In this document: positions 4,742-5,476 of the stretch, piece after piece
How positions within the stretch are numbered: position 1 is the first letter of the stretch
Layout of the letters: each line of letters starts with the position of its first letter
Source: Oscillospiraceae bacterium UBA6409
GTDB lineage: Bacteria; Bacillota; Clostridia; Oscillospirales; Oscillospiraceae
Assembly (NCBI GenBank): GCA_002438575.1
Contig: DJPP01000151.1
Location: 1-5,476, forward strand
DNA: 5,476 bases
Direction of reading: 5' to 3'
Program-made: the position numbers and the translations under genes
The notes under the pieces: generated by a model
Told to the model about the DNA's origin: nothing
Databases searched by the model: none
Seen by the model: only the letters and a program-made list of their open reading frames with translations

Positions 4742-5476
4742 ATGGAATTTCTGTCTAACAAGCCCCTGCTGATCACCGATACCATCCTCCGCGATGCCCA
4801 CCAGTCCCAGGCGGCCACCCGCATGACCATCGAGGATATGCTTCCCGCACTGGAGCAGCTGGACGCCATCGGCTACTACTCTTTGGAGTGCTGGGGCGGC
4901 GCCACGTTCGATGCCTGTATGCGTTTCCTGAACGAGGACCCGTGGGAGCGTCTGCGTACCATTCGCAAGCACGTGAAGAACACGAAGCTGCAAATGCTCT
5001 TCCGCGGCCAGAACATCTTGGGCTACAAGCACTATGCCGACGATGTGGTAGACGCCTTCTGCGCCAAGTCCATCGAAAACGGCATCGACATCATCCGCAT
5101 TTTTGACGCGCTGAACGATGTCCGTAACCTGGAGCAGGCCATCAAGTCCACCAAGAAATACGGCGGCCAGGTGGAGGCCACCCTCAGCTACACCATCTCC
5201 CCCATCCACAGCGAGGCCTACTTCGTCAAGCTGGCCAAGGAGCTGGAGCAGATGGGCGCCGACGCCATCTGCATCAAGGACATGGCCAACCTGCTGCTGC
5301 CCATGGAGGCCTACTCTCTGGTCAAGGCACTGAAGGAGACCGTCTCCGTCCCCATCCATCTGCACACCCACAACACCTCCGGCACCGGCGACATGACACT
5401 GCTGATGGCGGCCTACGCCGGTGTGGACATCGTGGACACCGCGCTGAGCCCCATGGCCAACGGCACCAGCCAGCCC
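4742..5476 (+). CDS. oadA: Oxaloacetate decarboxylase carboxyltransferase (alpha) subunit, 5' part
   Basis: The first 245 residues are visible; the gene runs off the window. The ATG follows AGGAGG (4731-4736) by 5 nt and lies 12 nt after oadB. The sequence is the TIM-barrel carboxyltransferase shared by OadA, pyruvate carboxylase and transcarboxylase 5S. It has TDTILRDAHQS (12-22, metal ligand D18), ECWGGATFD (49-57), MLFRGQN (85-91), IFDALND (120-126), CIKDM (177-181) with K179 as the expected carbamylated, metal-bridging lysine, HLHTH (206-210, metal ligands H208 and H210), and DTALSPMANGTSQP (232-245). This family transfers the carboxyl group of oxaloacetate to biotin, giving pyruvate. Acyl-CoA decarboxylases of the same pump class use an unrelated alpha subunit, so oxaloacetate is the likely substrate. 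After KDMA the usual small residue (G or A) is Asn (183), a minor variation. A separate biotin gene upstream suggests this subunit may end without its own biotin domain, which cannot be checked here. Confidence 0.93.
   Translation, partial: MEFLSNKPLLITDTILRDAHQSQAATRMTIEDMLPALEQLDAIGYYSLECWGGATFDACMRFLNEDPWERLRTIRKHVKNTKLQMLFRGQNILGYKHYADDVVDAFCAKSIENGIDIIRIFDALNDVRNLEQAIKSTKKYGGQVEATLSYTISPIHSEAYFVKLAKELEQMGADAICIKDMANLLLPMEAYSLVKALKETVSVPIHLHTHNTSGTGDMTLLMAAYAGVDIVDTALSPMANGTSQP

Noticed and set aside
3221..5371. 716-codon open frame on the minus strand across oadB and oadA
   Set aside because: It is antisense to two clearly conserved genes that share one reading phase. Strong third-position GC bias removes stop codons from the opposite strand. 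The product is a biased His/Gln/Gly/Asp-rich string with no recognisable domain.

Overview
The window reads as ordinary chromosome of a GC-rich, anaerobic, fermentative member of the Firmicutes. An Oscillospiraceae-like gut clostridium is the best guess. The reasons are the end of a Rex redox repressor, strong AGGAGG-type ribosome binding sites on every gene, a clostridial-style sodium-pump decarboxylase operon with a separate biotin carrier, and a tiny Cys/Gly-rich protein of a kind I associate with this group. The assignment is inference; no rRNA or other marker is present.

Layout. Positions 1-144 hold the last 47 codons of rex. A 78-bp spacer with a 40-nt imperfect hairpin leads to a 48-residue Cys/Gly-rich protein (223-369) that ends in a strong terminator (389-420). 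A Nudix hydrolase of the CoA-pyrophosphatase type follows (502-1104). It converges on a two-gene minus-strand operon, sfsA-mntP (2408 down to 1142), and the two transcripts meet at a shared 17-bp hairpin (1104-1141) directly between the stop codons. Positions 2409-2647 are an AT-rich divergent promoter region. It drives sfsA-mntP leftward and an oxaloacetate decarboxylase operon rightward: oadG (2648-2923), biotin carrier (2944-3288), oadB (3305-4729) and oadA (4742 to the window edge, incomplete).

How the genes work together. The four rightward genes supply the parts of a membrane-bound Na+ pump. OadA moves the carboxyl group of oxaloacetate to biotin on the carrier protein, OadB decarboxylates the carboxybiotin while moving Na+ out, and OadG is the small membrane anchor and assembly subunit. 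The carboxyltransferase is of the pyruvate/oxaloacetate type rather than the acyl-CoA type, so oxaloacetate is the expected substrate. sfsA-mntP encodes a nuclease-like protein and a Mn2+ exporter, coupled through a ribosome binding site that overlaps the sfsA stop codon.

I found no convincing new multi-gene system. The points most worth a second look are the Cys/Gly-rich microprotein with its upstream hairpin, a perfect 7+2+7 palindrome inside the oad promoter, and a roughly 80-100 residue extra segment in OadB. There are no tRNA, rRNA, CRISPR or mobile-element features, and no gene-free stretch longer than 300 bases.
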